From: Pseudomonas lactis
GTDB lineage: Bacteria > Pseudomonadota > Gammaproteobacteria > Pseudomonadales > Pseudomonadaceae
DNA: 64,000 nt
Assembly (NCBI RefSeq): GCF_001439845.1
Contig: NZ_JYLO01000004.1
Span: 62,001-126,000 of the forward strand
Direction of reading: 5' to 3'
How positions within the stretch are numbered: position 1 is the first letter of the stretch; each line of letters starts with the position of its first letter. Shown here one piece after another: positions 36,540 to 44,362 of the stretch. Position numbers and translations under genes: made by a program. The notes beneath the pieces were generated by a model, which was not told where the DNA came from, made no database searches, and saw only the letters and a list, made by a program, of their open reading frames with translations.

Positions 36540-37358
36540 ATGAGCACATTCGTTGCCAAAGACGGTACACAGATCTACTTCAAGGACTGGGGCAGCGGTA
36601 AGCCCGTGCTGTTCAGCCATGGCTGGCCGCTGGATGCGGACATGTGGGAATACCAGATGGAATACCTGAGCAGCCGTGGCTTTCGCACCATTGCGTTCGA
36701 CCGTCGTGGCTTTGGCCGCTCGGACCAGCCATGGACCGGGAACGACTACGACACCTTCGCTGACGATATCGCCCAGTTGATCGAACACCTGGACCTGCAG
36801 GACGTGACCCTGGTGGGCTTCTCCATGGGTGGCGGTGACGTGGCGCGCTACATCGCCCGCCACGGCAGTGCCCGTGTCGCCGGCCTGGTGTTGCTGGGCG
36901 CGGTCACGCCGATCTTCGGCCAGCAAGCCGATTACCCCCAAGGCGTGCCTGGCGAGGTGTTCGATGGCATCAAGGCCGGCCTGTTGAAGGATCGTGCGCA
37001 GTTCATCAGCGACTTCAACACGCCGTTCTTCGGTCTCAATAAAGGCCAGCACGTTTCAGAGGGCGTGCTCAGCCAGACCCTGCAGATCGCCATGCTCGCG
37101 TCGCTCAAATCCACCGTGGATTGCGTCACCGCGTTCTCGCAAACCGACTTCCGCCCGGACATGGCCAAGATCAACGTACCGACCCTGGTGATCCATGGCG
37201 ACGGCGACCAGATCGTGCCGTTCGACACCACCGGCAAAGTCGCGGCGCAGATGATCAAGGGCGCACAACTGAAAGTGTACAAGGATGCGCCGCACGGGTT
37301 TGCCGTGACCCACGCTCAACAGCTCAATGAAGACCTGTTGGCGTTCCTGAACCGCTGA
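36540..37358 (+). CDS. Alpha/beta hydrolase, arylesterase/non-heme chloroperoxidase family
   Basis: The protein has 272 residues, preceded by AAGGAG at a good spacing. Family motifs: FSHGWPLDADMWEYQM (oxyanion region), AFDRRGFGRSDQPW, nucleophile Ser in GFSMGGGDVARY (about 95), Asp in IHGDGDQIVPF (about 223) and His in APHGFAVTHAQQL (about 252). It closely resembles the P. fluorescens arylesterase/perhydrolase group (cofactor-free haloperoxidases). It is probably cytosolic, with no signal peptide. It stands alone and is followed by a REP pair and a strong terminator. Confidence 0.88.
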   Translation: MSTFVAKDGTQIYFKDWGSGKPVLFSHGWPLDADMWEYQMEYLSSRGFRTIAFDRRGFGRSDQPWTGNDYDTFADDIAQLIEHLDLQDVTLVGFSMGGGDVARYIARHGSARVAGLVLLGAVTPIFGQQADYPQGVPGEVFDGIKAGLLKDRAQFISDFNTPFFGLNKGQHVSEGVLSQTLQIAMLASLKSTVDCVTAFSQTDFRPDMAKINVPTLVIHGDGDQIVPFDTTGKVAAQMIKGAQLKVYKDAPHGFAVTHAQQLNEDLLAFLNR

Positions 37359-37373
37359 TACCACGATGCACTT

Positions 37374-37471
37374 GTAGGAGCGAGCTTGCTCGCGAAGAAC
37401 GTCAACGATAACGCGTGCTTGCTGAATGAACGCGGCGCCTATGAGTTTTTCGCGAGCAAGCTCGCTCCTAC
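37374..37471. repeat. REP pair (inverted), unit D
   Basis: Same architecture and core words as unit C (CGTCAACGATAACGCGTG, GCGGCGCCTATGAG). It lies between the esterase stop and its terminator. Confidence 0.92.
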
Positions 37472-37482
37472 AGAAGGCAAAA

Positions 37483-37508
37483 GGCCGGGTTCACCCGGCC
37501 TTTTTTTT
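37483..37508 (+). terminator. Rho-independent terminator after the arylesterase
   Basis: The stem GGCCGGGT/ACCCGGCC with a two-base loop is followed by eight T residues. The A-rich left side could also serve the convergent DoxX gene. Confidence 0.88.
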
Positions 37509-37894
37509 CAGGCAAAGCGCTGGCTCAACACCAGCCGCCCCGGCCCTGCGATCAGCACGCTGGTGAAGATGATCAGCAGCAGCCAACCGAACTGCCCTTC
37601 GAACAGCGTCCATTCCGGGTGCACCACCAGCAACGCAATCACCAGCACCGCCAGGATCGGCAGACACGCCAGGCGCACCAGCACGCCCGCGATGATCAGC
37701 AACGGGCACAGCACCTCGGCGAAAATCGCCAGCAGCAAGGTGATAGACGCGCCCAGGTGAAAGGGGTCTTCGATCAGCTTCAGTTGTTCGCTGTAGTGCA
37801 GCAACTTGGGCAACCCATGCACCCACAGCAGGAACAATGCCCCACTGGCCCGCAGAAACAACAGCCCGATGTCCTGATTTCTTGCTTGGTTCAT
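37508..37894 (-). CDS. DoxX-family membrane protein
   Basis: The protein has 128 residues with four hydrophobic helices: LLFLRASGALFLLWVHGLPKLLH, ITLLLAIFAEVLCPLLIIAGV, ACLPILAVLVIALLVV and GWLLLIIFTSVLIAGPG. GLPKLLHYSEQ and LFEGQFGW match the DoxX/YphA-like family. Family members have been linked to thiosulfate:quinone oxidoreductase subunits and to redox homeostasis, but this one has no DoxA partner. Standalone gene, convergent with the arylesterase; the shared terminator sits between them. Confidence 0.85.
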   Translation of the reverse strand: MNQARNQDIGLLFLRASGALFLLWVHGLPKLLHYSEQLKLIEDPFHLGASITLLLAIFAEVLCPLLIIAGVLVRLACLPILAVLVIALLVVHPEWTLFEGQFGWLLLIIFTSVLIAGPGRLVLSQRFA

Positions 37895-38077
37895 ATGCCA
37901 CCTGTTTGCGTCGAAAATGACCGACAGTCAGTGTGTCCAACACCGCGTCGCCGCACTTGCAGGCTTGTGCTGAAATCCTGCGTTTGCATTGCCCGAAGAA
38001 CCCGGCATGATCTTGCTGAACTGCCGACCCCGCGCTACGGTCCCAACCCATATGCTCATCGCTACAGGAACTTTTCC

Positions 38078-39076
38078 ATGACGCTCCCCCAAGAAATGAC
38101 CCTGATCGAAATCACCACCCCTGGCGGGCCCGAGGTCTTGCAGCCACGCAGCGCCGACGTACCGGTGGCCGGGCCAGGCGAGATTCTGATTCGCGTGCAC
38201 GCCGCCGGGGTCAACCGCCCAGACGCCTTGCAACGCGCGGGCAAATACCCGATGAAGCCCGGCATGAGCCCGATTCCGGGGTTGGAAGTGGCCGGTGAAG
38301 TGGTCGCGCTGGGCACTGGCGTGAACGAATACAGCCTGGGCGACAAAGTCTGTGCCCTGACCAATGGCGGCGGCTATGCGCAGTATTGCGCGGTGCCGGC
38401 CAGCCAGGCGCTGCCGATCCCCGCGGGCATGGACTGGATTCAGGCCGCTGCCGTACCGGAAACCTTCTTTACGGTGTGGGCCAACCTGTTCGGCCTCGGC
38501 GGAGCCCAGAAAGGCCAGCGCGTCTTGATCCACGGTGGCACCAGCGGTATCGGCACCACCGCGTTGATGCTCTGCCAGGAATTCGGCATCCAGGCATTCG
38601 CCACGGCCGGCAGCGCCGACAAATGCGCAGCGATTGCCAAGCTCGGCGCCGAGCCGATCAACTACCGCGAACAGGACTTTGCCGAGGTCATCGCCAAACA
38701 AACCGACGGCAAGGGCGTCAACGTGATCCTCGACATCATGGGTGCCTCGTACCTTAACAACAACCTCAAGGCCCTGGGCATGGACGGCCACCTGGTGATC
38801 CTCGGTTTTCTCGGTGGCGCCAAGGCCAACGACGTCGACCTGCTGACCATCCTCGGCAAACGCGCGGTGATCACCGGCTCACTGCTGCGCGCCCGCACTC
38901 GAGAAGAGAAGGCCGAAATTGCCCAGCACCTGCGCGAACACGTGTGGCCGGTACTCAGTGCCGGGCGTTGCCTGCCGATGATCGACCAGGTCTACGCCTA
39001 CACCGACGCCGCCCAGGCCCATGCGCGGATGGAAGGTGGGGACCATATCGGCAAGATTGTGTTGCGGGTGGAGTGA
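38078..39076 (+). CDS. NAD(P)H:quinone oxidoreductase, zinc-independent MDR family (PIG3-like)
   Basis: The product has 332 residues from the ATG at 38078 (AGGAA seven bases upstream). A longer upstream frame has no ribosome site. N-terminal GroES-like domain with VHAAGVNRPDALQRAGKYPMKPG and IPGLEVAGEV. Rossmann domain with VLIHGGTSGIGTTALML replacing the usual GxGxxG, typical of the quinone reductase/PIG3 branch. No zinc-ligand cysteine cluster. It reduces quinones or enones with NADPH in the cytosol. Monocistronic by context. Confidence 0.88.
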   Translation: MTLPQEMTLIEITTPGGPEVLQPRSADVPVAGPGEILIRVHAAGVNRPDALQRAGKYPMKPGMSPIPGLEVAGEVVALGTGVNEYSLGDKVCALTNGGGYAQYCAVPASQALPIPAGMDWIQAAAVPETFFTVWANLFGLGGAQKGQRVLIHGGTSGIGTTALMLCQEFGIQAFATAGSADKCAAIAKLGAEPINYREQDFAEVIAKQTDGKGVNVILDIMGASYLNNNLKALGMDGHLVILGFLGGAKANDVDLLTILGKRAVITGSLLRARTREEKAEIAQHLREHVWPVLSAGRCLPMIDQVYAYTDAAQAHARMEGGDHIGKIVLRVE

Positions 39077-39140
39077 GGCGATTCGACTTGCCCGCGAAGG
39101 TGGTGTGTCAGTCACTGTATCTGTTACTGCACGCCCGCTT

Positions 39141-39162
39141 TCGCAGGCAAGCCAGCTCCCAC
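39141..39162. repeat. Single REP
   Basis: TCGCAGGCAAGCCAGCTCCCAC lies in the 185-base gap between the convergent quinone reductase and ene-reductase genes. Degraded REP fragments lie at about 39089 and 39213. Confidence 0.8.
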
Positions 39163-39261
39163 ATTTGATCTTCATTGCTTCGAGCATTGCGTTCATTTAA
39201 CTGATCGGCGTTAGGGCAAGCCTCCTCCCACACTGGATCAAACACAGGCCATCATGGGCTA

Positions 39262-40392
39262 TCACAGCTGTTGGGCATACACCGGATAATCCACATACCC
39301 CGCCTGCGTGCCGCCATACAAACCTTCGGCCTTCAACGCATTCAAGGGCCAGCCATTGAACAGCCGCTGGGGCAAGTCCGGGTTGGCGATGAAGGGCCGT
39401 CCAAAGGCGATCAAGTCCGCCAACCCGGCCTCTACCAGCCGTGCGCCGCGCTCGGCGGTGTAGCGCCCGGCGTAGATGATCCTGCCGCTGAAGGTGCGGC
39501 GCACGGCCTGGCGGAATGTGTCGGGCAGGTCGGGCGCGTTGTCCCAATCGGCTTCGGCAATGGACACATAGGCGATGCCCGACGCTTCCAGCACTTTGAT
39601 CGCTTCGATATAGGTATGGTGCGGGTCTTCCTCCACCAGGCCGATGTAGACCCGGTCCTGATCGGTGCCACTGAACAGCGGCGAAAAGCGCACGCCCAGG
39701 CGCTCCGGCCCCACCACCTTGCACACCGCTTCGACAATCTCGCGCAGCAAGCGCAGGCGATTGTCCAGCGAGCCGCCGTACTCATCCTCACGCAGGTTGG
39801 AGTGGGCCGAGATGAACTGGTTGACCAGGTAGCCGTTGGCCGCGTGGATTTCCACACCGTCGAACCCGGCGTCCAGGGCATTGCGTGCAGCCTGGGCGTA
39901 GTGCCCCACCAGCTCTTCGATTTCCAGCGTGGTCAAGGCACGGGGTACGGGGGGCTGTACCAGTTCACCCACACCCGGCCCGGTCTCAATGAAGGCTTTG
40001 GCTTGCAACGCCGCCAGCGCAGACGGCCCCACCGGCGCACCACCGTCAGGTTGCAGCGCGTTATGGGACACCCGCCCCACGTGCCATAGCTGGGCAAAGA
40101 TCACCCCACCCTCGGCATGCACCGCTGCGGTGACTTTGCGCCAACCCTGGATTTGCGCCGGTGTATGGATGCCCGGCGTCCACGCGTAGCCCTGGCCCCG
40201 GGGTTCGATCTGCGTACCCTCGCTGACCATGAACCCGGCACTGGCCCGCTGACGGTAATACTCGGCCATCAGGTCGGTGGCGATATTACCCGGCTGGGCG
40301 CTGCGCTGGCGGGTCAGCGGCGGGAGTACGACACGGTTGTTCAAGCGGTGATGCCCCAGCTTGATCGGGGTGTTCAGGATGCAGTCAGGCAC
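39262..40392 (-). CDS. Ene-reductase, Old Yellow Enzyme family (NemA/XenB-like)
   Basis: The protein has 376 residues beginning at a GTG; the ribosome site is poor. FMN TIM barrel: LNNRVVLPPLTRQRS, VFAQLWHVGRVS-type segment (IFAQLWHVGRVS), substrate-binding pair H-x-x-N in GVEIHAANGYLVNQF, RFSPLF and the C-terminal FGRPFIANPDLPQRL phosphate loop. Members reduce N-ethylmaleimide, nitro-esters and other activated alkenes with NAD(P)H. It lies 79 bases downstream of the DJ-1-like gene on the same strand, with a terminator between them. Role in detoxification is inferred from the family. Confidence 0.9.
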   Translation of the reverse strand: MPDCILNTPIKLGHHRLNNRVVLPPLTRQRSAQPGNIATDLMAEYYRQRASAGFMVSEGTQIEPRGQGYAWTPGIHTPAQIQGWRKVTAAVHAEGGVIFAQLWHVGRVSHNALQPDGGAPVGPSALAALQAKAFIETGPGVGELVQPPVPRALTTLEIEELVGHYAQAARNALDAGFDGVEIHAANGYLVNQFISAHSNLREDEYGGSLDNRLRLLREIVEAVCKVVGPERLGVRFSPLFSGTDQDRVYIGLVEEDPHHTYIEAIKVLEASGIAYVSIAEADWDNAPDLPDTFRQAVRRTFSGRIIYAGRYTAERGARLVEAGLADLIAFGRPFIANPDLPQRLFNGWPLNALKAEGLYGGTQAGYVDYPVYAQQL

Positions 40393-40425
40393 GGAGATAT
40401 TCCAAATTCAGGACGAACGAAAACC

Positions 40426-40449
40426 GTGGCGACTCCTGGGAGTCGCCAC
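40426..40449 (-). terminator. Hairpin terminator after the DJ-1-like gene
   Basis: A perfect 11-bp stem GTGGCGACTCC/GGAGTCGCCAC with a two-base loop is followed on the minus strand by a short GGTTTTCGTT tract. It separates the DJ-1-like gene from the ene-reductase. Confidence 0.75.
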
Positions 40450-40470
40450 CGTATAAATCAGTGGATTAAC

Positions 40471-41148
40471 TTAAGCGCAGAGTGTCAGCAGGGCCTTGGC
40501 CACTTCGCTGGAGCTGCCTGGGTTTTGCCCAGTCACCAGCAAGCCATCGACGAGGACGAAGGATTGCCAGTCAGCGCCCTTCTCATACTGGCCGCCCAGT
40601 TTTTTGAATTCATCTTCAATCAGGAACGGCACGACTTCAGTCAACTGCACAGCGGCCTCTTCCGAGTTGGAGAACCCGGTGACGCGGCGGCCCTTGATCA
40701 ACGGCTCACCGTTAACCGCCTTGACGTGACGCAAGGCACCCGGTGCATGGCACACAAAGCCAATGGGCTTGCCGGCCCGCTCGAAGGCTTCGATCAGCGC
40801 GATGGACACCGGCGACTCCGCCAGGTCCCACAGCGGGCCGTGGCCGCCTGGGTAGAACACGGTGTCGAAGTTGGCGGCGTTGACCGAGTCCAGCTTCACG
40901 GTGGTCGCCAAGGCTTGCTGCGCAGCCGGGTCTTTGGCGAAGCGCTCGGTCTGCTCGGTTTGCGCATCCGGTTCATCGCTTTTCGGGTCCAGCGGCGGCT
41001 GGCCACCGGCCGGGGAAGCCAACACCACCTCGGCGCCAGCGTCTTTGAATGCGTAATAAGGTGCGGCGAATTCTTCGAGCCAGAAGCCGGTCTTGCGCCC
41101 GGTATCGCCAAGCTGGTCGTGAGAGGTCAGTACCATTAATACTTTCAT
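40471..41148 (-). CDS. DJ-1/PfpI-family class I glutamine amidotransferase-like protein (Hsp31/HchA-like)
   Basis: The protein has 225 residues. DJ-1/PfpI hallmarks: an early acid in TGFWLEEFAAPYYAF (about 21-35), the FYPGGHGPLWDL loop and the nucleophile Cys in IGFVCHAPGAL (about residue 133). The size and W-L-E-E pattern fit the glyoxalase III/Hsp31-like branch, which converts methylglyoxal or repairs glycated molecules. It is divergent from an AraC-family regulator with a palindrome between them, so it is probably regulated by it. A hairpin terminator follows. Confidence 0.87.
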   Translation of the reverse strand: MKVLMVLTSHDQLGDTGRKTGFWLEEFAAPYYAFKDAGAEVVLASPAGGQPPLDPKSDEPDAQTEQTERFAKDPAAQQALATTVKLDSVNAANFDTVFYPGGHGPLWDLAESPVSIALIEAFERAGKPIGFVCHAPGALRHVKAVNGEPLIKGRRVTGFSNSEEAAVQLTEVVPFLIEDEFKKLGGQYEKGADWQSFVLVDGLLVTGQNPGSSSEVAKALLTLCA

Positions 41149-41220
41149 TTTCCAGTGCCTCGATCGGTGTGAATAACAGTTGGCCCCATGTTAGGCAGCC
41201 AGGCATTGGCTCACAATGTC

Positions 41221-41243
41221 ATATCCGCAAGGATTGCGGACAT
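41221..41243. promoter_or_regulatory. Inverted repeat, candidate operator of the GlxA-type regulator
   Basis: ATATCCGCA-AGGAT-TGCGGACAT (one mismatch in 9-base arms) lies in the 167-base divergent gap. Its position fits control of both the DJ-1-like gene and the regulator. Confidence 0.5.
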
Positions 41244-41315
41244 GCACCAAAGTCGGTTGCCGTTTGCCGGGCACGCGCCGACAATCGCCTCTCCCCCGCC
41301 CCTTGGAGAGATGCA

Positions 41316-42254
41316 ATGCACAGCGTTGCGCTGATGGTTTACCCGAATTTCCAGTCGTTGAGCCTCAGCCTGGGCTCGGTGTTCGAGTGCGCCAACCTGC
41401 TGTGCGGCGAGCCGGCCTATGAGTTTCACCTGGTGTCGGAAAGCGGCGGCGCGGTGATGACCTCACAGGGCTTTTCGGTGAACACCAGTGCGCTGCGGCC
41501 AGAGGGCTATGACACGCTGATTGTCAGTGGCTACCTGGAGTTTCGCCTGCCGGAGGCCAACCTGCTGGAGCTGGTCAAGGCCGCGTCCGCGCAGTCGCGC
41601 CGAGTGGCGTCGTTATGCATGGGCATCTTTGTACTGGCCGAGGCTGGCCTGCTGGCTGGCAAGCGCACCACCACCCACTGGATCCATGCGCCGGCATTTC
41701 GCAAGCGCTACCCGGATATCCGCCTGGAAGAAGACAAGTTGTTCATTGTCGACGGCAAGGTGTGGACCGGTGCGGGCATGAGCGCGGGGGTCGACCTGGC
41801 GCTGGCGATGGTGGAGGACGACCTGGGCAGCGACCTGGCCCGGCGTATTGCGCGCAAGCTGGTGATTGCCCAACGTCGGGGCAGCGAGCAGTCGCAATTG
41901 TCGGCCTTGTTGGAGCTGGACCCCAAGTCCGACCGCGTGCAGTTGGCCCTGGCTTACGCTCGCGAGAATCTTACGCAGGATTTATCCGTGGAGGCCCTGG
42001 CCGACGTTGCCCGGCTCAGCCCGCGCCAGTTCAGTCGGGTGTTTCGCGAAGAAACCGGGCAGACCCCGGCCAAAGCTATCGAGGCCCTGCGGGTGGAAGC
42101 TGCGCGGGCGATGATGGAAATCAGCCGGCACCCGGTGGAAGTGGTGGCGCGCGAAACCGGGTTTGGTGATCGCGAACGTATGCGCCAGGCGTTTCTCAGG
42201 GCCTTCGGGCAGCCGCCCCAGGCGATGCAGCAGGTGCTGTTCAACCCGGGCTAG
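41316..42254 (+). CDS. AraC-family regulator with DJ-1/PfpI-like sensor domain (GlxA-type)
   Basis: The product has 312 residues from the ATG at 41316 (GGAG seven bases upstream); the longer upstream open frame overlaps the divergent gene and is not used. Residues 1-190 form a DJ-1-like domain: VALMVYPNFQSLSLSLGSVFECAN, RRVASLCMGIFVLAEAGLL with Cys at the nucleophile position, and TTTHWIHAPAFRKRYPDI. Residues about 210-308 form the double AraC helix-turn-helix (LSVEALADVARLSPRQFSRVFREETGQTPAKAIEALRVE). It likely controls the divergent DJ-1-like gene. The effector is unknown. Confidence 0.88.
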   Translation: MHSVALMVYPNFQSLSLSLGSVFECANLLCGEPAYEFHLVSESGGAVMTSQGFSVNTSALRPEGYDTLIVSGYLEFRLPEANLLELVKAASAQSRRVASLCMGIFVLAEAGLLAGKRTTTHWIHAPAFRKRYPDIRLEEDKLFIVDGKVWTGAGMSAGVDLALAMVEDDLGSDLARRIARKLVIAQRRGSEQSQLSALLELDPKSDRVQLALAYARENLTQDLSVEALADVARLSPRQFSRVFREETGQTPAKAIEALRVEAARAMMEISRHPVEVVARETGFGDRERMRQAFLRAFGQPPQAMQQVLFNPG

Positions 42255-42802
42255 GCCCGTGACGGCCTGACAGCCGGCGCCTATCTACCTGAAGTCCCAT
42301 GATCCAAATGTGGGAGCTGGCTTGCCTGCGATGGCGGCCTACCAGCCAACACTTACCTACCTGACACCCTGCGATCAAACTGTGGGAGCGGGCTTGCTCG
42401 CGAAGGCGGCCTGGCAGGCGACACAGTTGGATTGTGTACATATCCATTGCTGCGGTAACGGCCACTTAGGGTTCCGCTCTGACAGCGGGTCACTTTGGAA
42501 AAGAGCCCCAAAGTAACCAAAGGGCTCTTGCCCCACCACTCGGCACCTCGCTTGAGCTCGGTGTGCCCGAACACAGGCTTGAATCCGTGGGCCGCCGCCA
42601 CGCGCCATCCATGGCGCGGGGCGGCTAACCCGGCGTCCTGCCGGGTTACCCACGAATTCAAGCCTGCGTTCGGCCAGCGTGGTTTAACGGGGCGCCTGAG
42701 ATCAAAAGCAGATCAAGAGCAAGATCAAGAGCGGCTCGCTTCGCATCGTGGTTACGGTTGATCGCTACAGCGTTGTTTAGATATGGAGAAAGCCCCCGCC
42801 CG
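42255..42802. other. Intergenic region with single REP and structured element copy 3
   Basis: These 548 bases hold no supported gene. Single REP at 42310-42331, then the structured element in reverse orientation (42382-42768, including a REP at 42382-42403). Confidence 0.75.
42382..42768 (-). repeat. Long structured intergenic element, copy 3 (inverted)
   Basis: Nearly identical to copy 2 in the long-stem domain (42575-42591 with 42649-42665), read on the minus strand. The second domain differs in a paired way: GGTTACTTTG/CAAAGTGACC (42509-42518 with 42488-42497) and CCGCT-GTCAG-AGCGG (42474-42488) replace the C-G pairs of copies 1 and 2. Confidence 0.85.
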
Positions 42803-43309
42803 TCAATGCAACGAAGCCCGGGTAATCAGGTAGTTCACCAATTGCGGCTCATCGTCAAGTTCAATGCTCTGCACCGGGCGCGGCAGGTTGTCCAGCACCG
42901 TGCGCCAGAACGCCTGGGACACTTCGTCCTGATCATAGAAACGCACCAGCCAATTGCGCTCGCCGCTGCACAGCACCTGGCTGGCGATGGCGCGGCCGAT
43001 GCCCTTGCGGCGGTAGCGCTTGAGGATGAACAGGTCGGCCAGTTCCAGGGCGTCGATGCCCGGTAGTTCGCTGCCTTCGATCAACAGGAAACCGGCGATG
43101 TAGCCGTCTACCAGCAGCAGGTTGGCGCTCCATTGCGGGTCGCTCCAGTAGCGGGCCAGGTGTTCATCGTGGATGTAGAAACGCCCATCGGCCTCGACAT
43201 CTTCCTGTTCCCAGTCCGAAGACTCGTAGGCGTAATACTGGTAAAGATTGCGGATCAGTTCGGCTTCTTCGGGGCCGGTCTGGATCAATTCGACGGTGGT
43301 TTCAGGCAT
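42803..43309 (-). CDS. GNAT-family N-acetyltransferase
   Basis: The product has 168 residues from the ATG at 43309, with GAGAG upstream. The longer open frame to 43441 lacks a ribosome site and conserved features. The acetyl-CoA site motif A is DLFILKRYRRKGIGRAIASQVL (R-x-x-G-x-G), preceded by the strand LLLVDGYIAGFLLIEG. The N terminus is ELIRNLYQYYAYESSDWEQEDVEADGRF, as in a common Pseudomonas GNAT group. Substrate unknown. It is divergent from uppP. Confidence 0.85.
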   Translation of the reverse strand: MPETTVELIQTGPEEAELIRNLYQYYAYESSDWEQEDVEADGRFYIHDEHLARYWSDPQWSANLLLVDGYIAGFLLIEGSELPGIDALELADLFILKRYRRKGIGRAIASQVLCSGERNWLVRFYDQDEVSQAFWRTVLDNLPRPVQSIELDDEPQLVNYLITRASLH

Positions 43310-43489
43310 GGGGCTCTCGGTGGAAAAACGCAGGGCGCCATTGTTCACAAAAGTGCTGCCCACGCCAATGGCCTGGCGAATCCTTTCTATTGGCTGAACC
43401 GATTGCAAATAGCAGTTGCCTTGGCCGAAACCCTGAAACATTTAGAATAAACTTCGCCGGTTTCTCCCTATTGCTCAAGGACACGTATT

Positions 43490-44362
43490 TTGACCAACGT
43501 CTGTACCGCCGGCCTGGATGTGGGCTTTGCCTCCCTGGATTACCTGCAGATCTTCATCCTGGGCGTGATCCAGGGCATTACTGAATTGCTGCCGGTGTCA
43601 TCCACCGCCCATATGCGCGTGGTACCCGCCCTGCTCGGCTGGCAAGACCCCGGCTCGGCGTTTTCGGCGGCCATGCAATTGGCGGCGTTGGCGGCGGTGG
43701 TCAGTTACTTCTGGCGCGATGTGCGCCAGGTCACCACGGGCAGCATCAGTGCGGTGCGCCGGGGCGACTACAACGACCGCTGGTTCAAGCTGGCGGTGGC
43801 CATCGTGCTGGCAACCGTACCGATTGGCATCGCCGGCCTGGCGTTGTCGTCGACCTTGAATGCGTGCAACTCACCCTTGCGCGGGCTGATGGTGATCGGC
43901 ATTTCCTGCGTGGTGATGGCGGTATTGCTGGCCCTGGCGGAAGTGCGCGCCCGCCATACCCGCGACGTAAGCCAGATGCGCTTGCGCGATGCGCTGATCG
44001 TGGGGGTCGCGCAGATCGGCGCGTTGATTCCCGGCGTATCGCGTTCGGGCTCTACGTTGACCGCAGCGCTGTTCCTGAACTTCAAACGCGAAGAGGCGGC
44101 GCGTTTTTCCTTCCTGTTGGGCTTGCCGGCCATCGCCCTGGCCGGCTTGAAAGAGTTGTGGGTGCTGCTGCGCGCCGACCTGCCCGTCCACGCCTGGCCG
44201 CACTTGATCTTTGGCCTGGTGGTGGCCAGCGTCTCGGCGTTCTTCGCGATCTGGGGCCTGATGAAGTTTCTGGAACGGTTCTCCACCTGGCCGTTCGTGA
44301 TCTACCGTGCGCTGCTGGGGATCTTCCTGATTGTGGCGGTCAGCACCGGATTGTTGAGTTAA
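43490..44362 (+). CDS. uppP: Undecaprenyl-diphosphate phosphatase (BacA/UppP family)
   Basis: The protein has 290 residues starting at TTG (43490) with AAGGA eight bases upstream. Integral membrane protein with the two family signatures: GVIQGITELLPVSSTAHM (near residue 25) and ALIPGVSRSGSTLTAALFLNFKREEAARFSFLL (near 178). It recycles undecaprenyl diphosphate to the lipid carrier phosphate for peptidoglycan and other polymers and can raise bacitracin tolerance. It ends convergently with the DyP peroxidase; the two stop codons overlap by four bases (44359-44362). Confidence 0.92.
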   Translation: MTNVCTAGLDVGFASLDYLQIFILGVIQGITELLPVSSTAHMRVVPALLGWQDPGSAFSAAMQLAALAAVVSYFWRDVRQVTTGSISAVRRGDYNDRWFKLAVAIVLATVPIGIAGLALSSTLNACNSPLRGLMVIGISCVVMAVLLALAEVRARHTRDVSQMRLRDALIVGVAQIGALIPGVSRSGSTLTAALFLNFKREEAARFSFLLGLPAIALAGLKELWVLLRADLPVHAWPHLIFGLVVASVSAFFAIWGLMKFLERFSTWPFVIYRALLGIFLIVAVSTGLLS

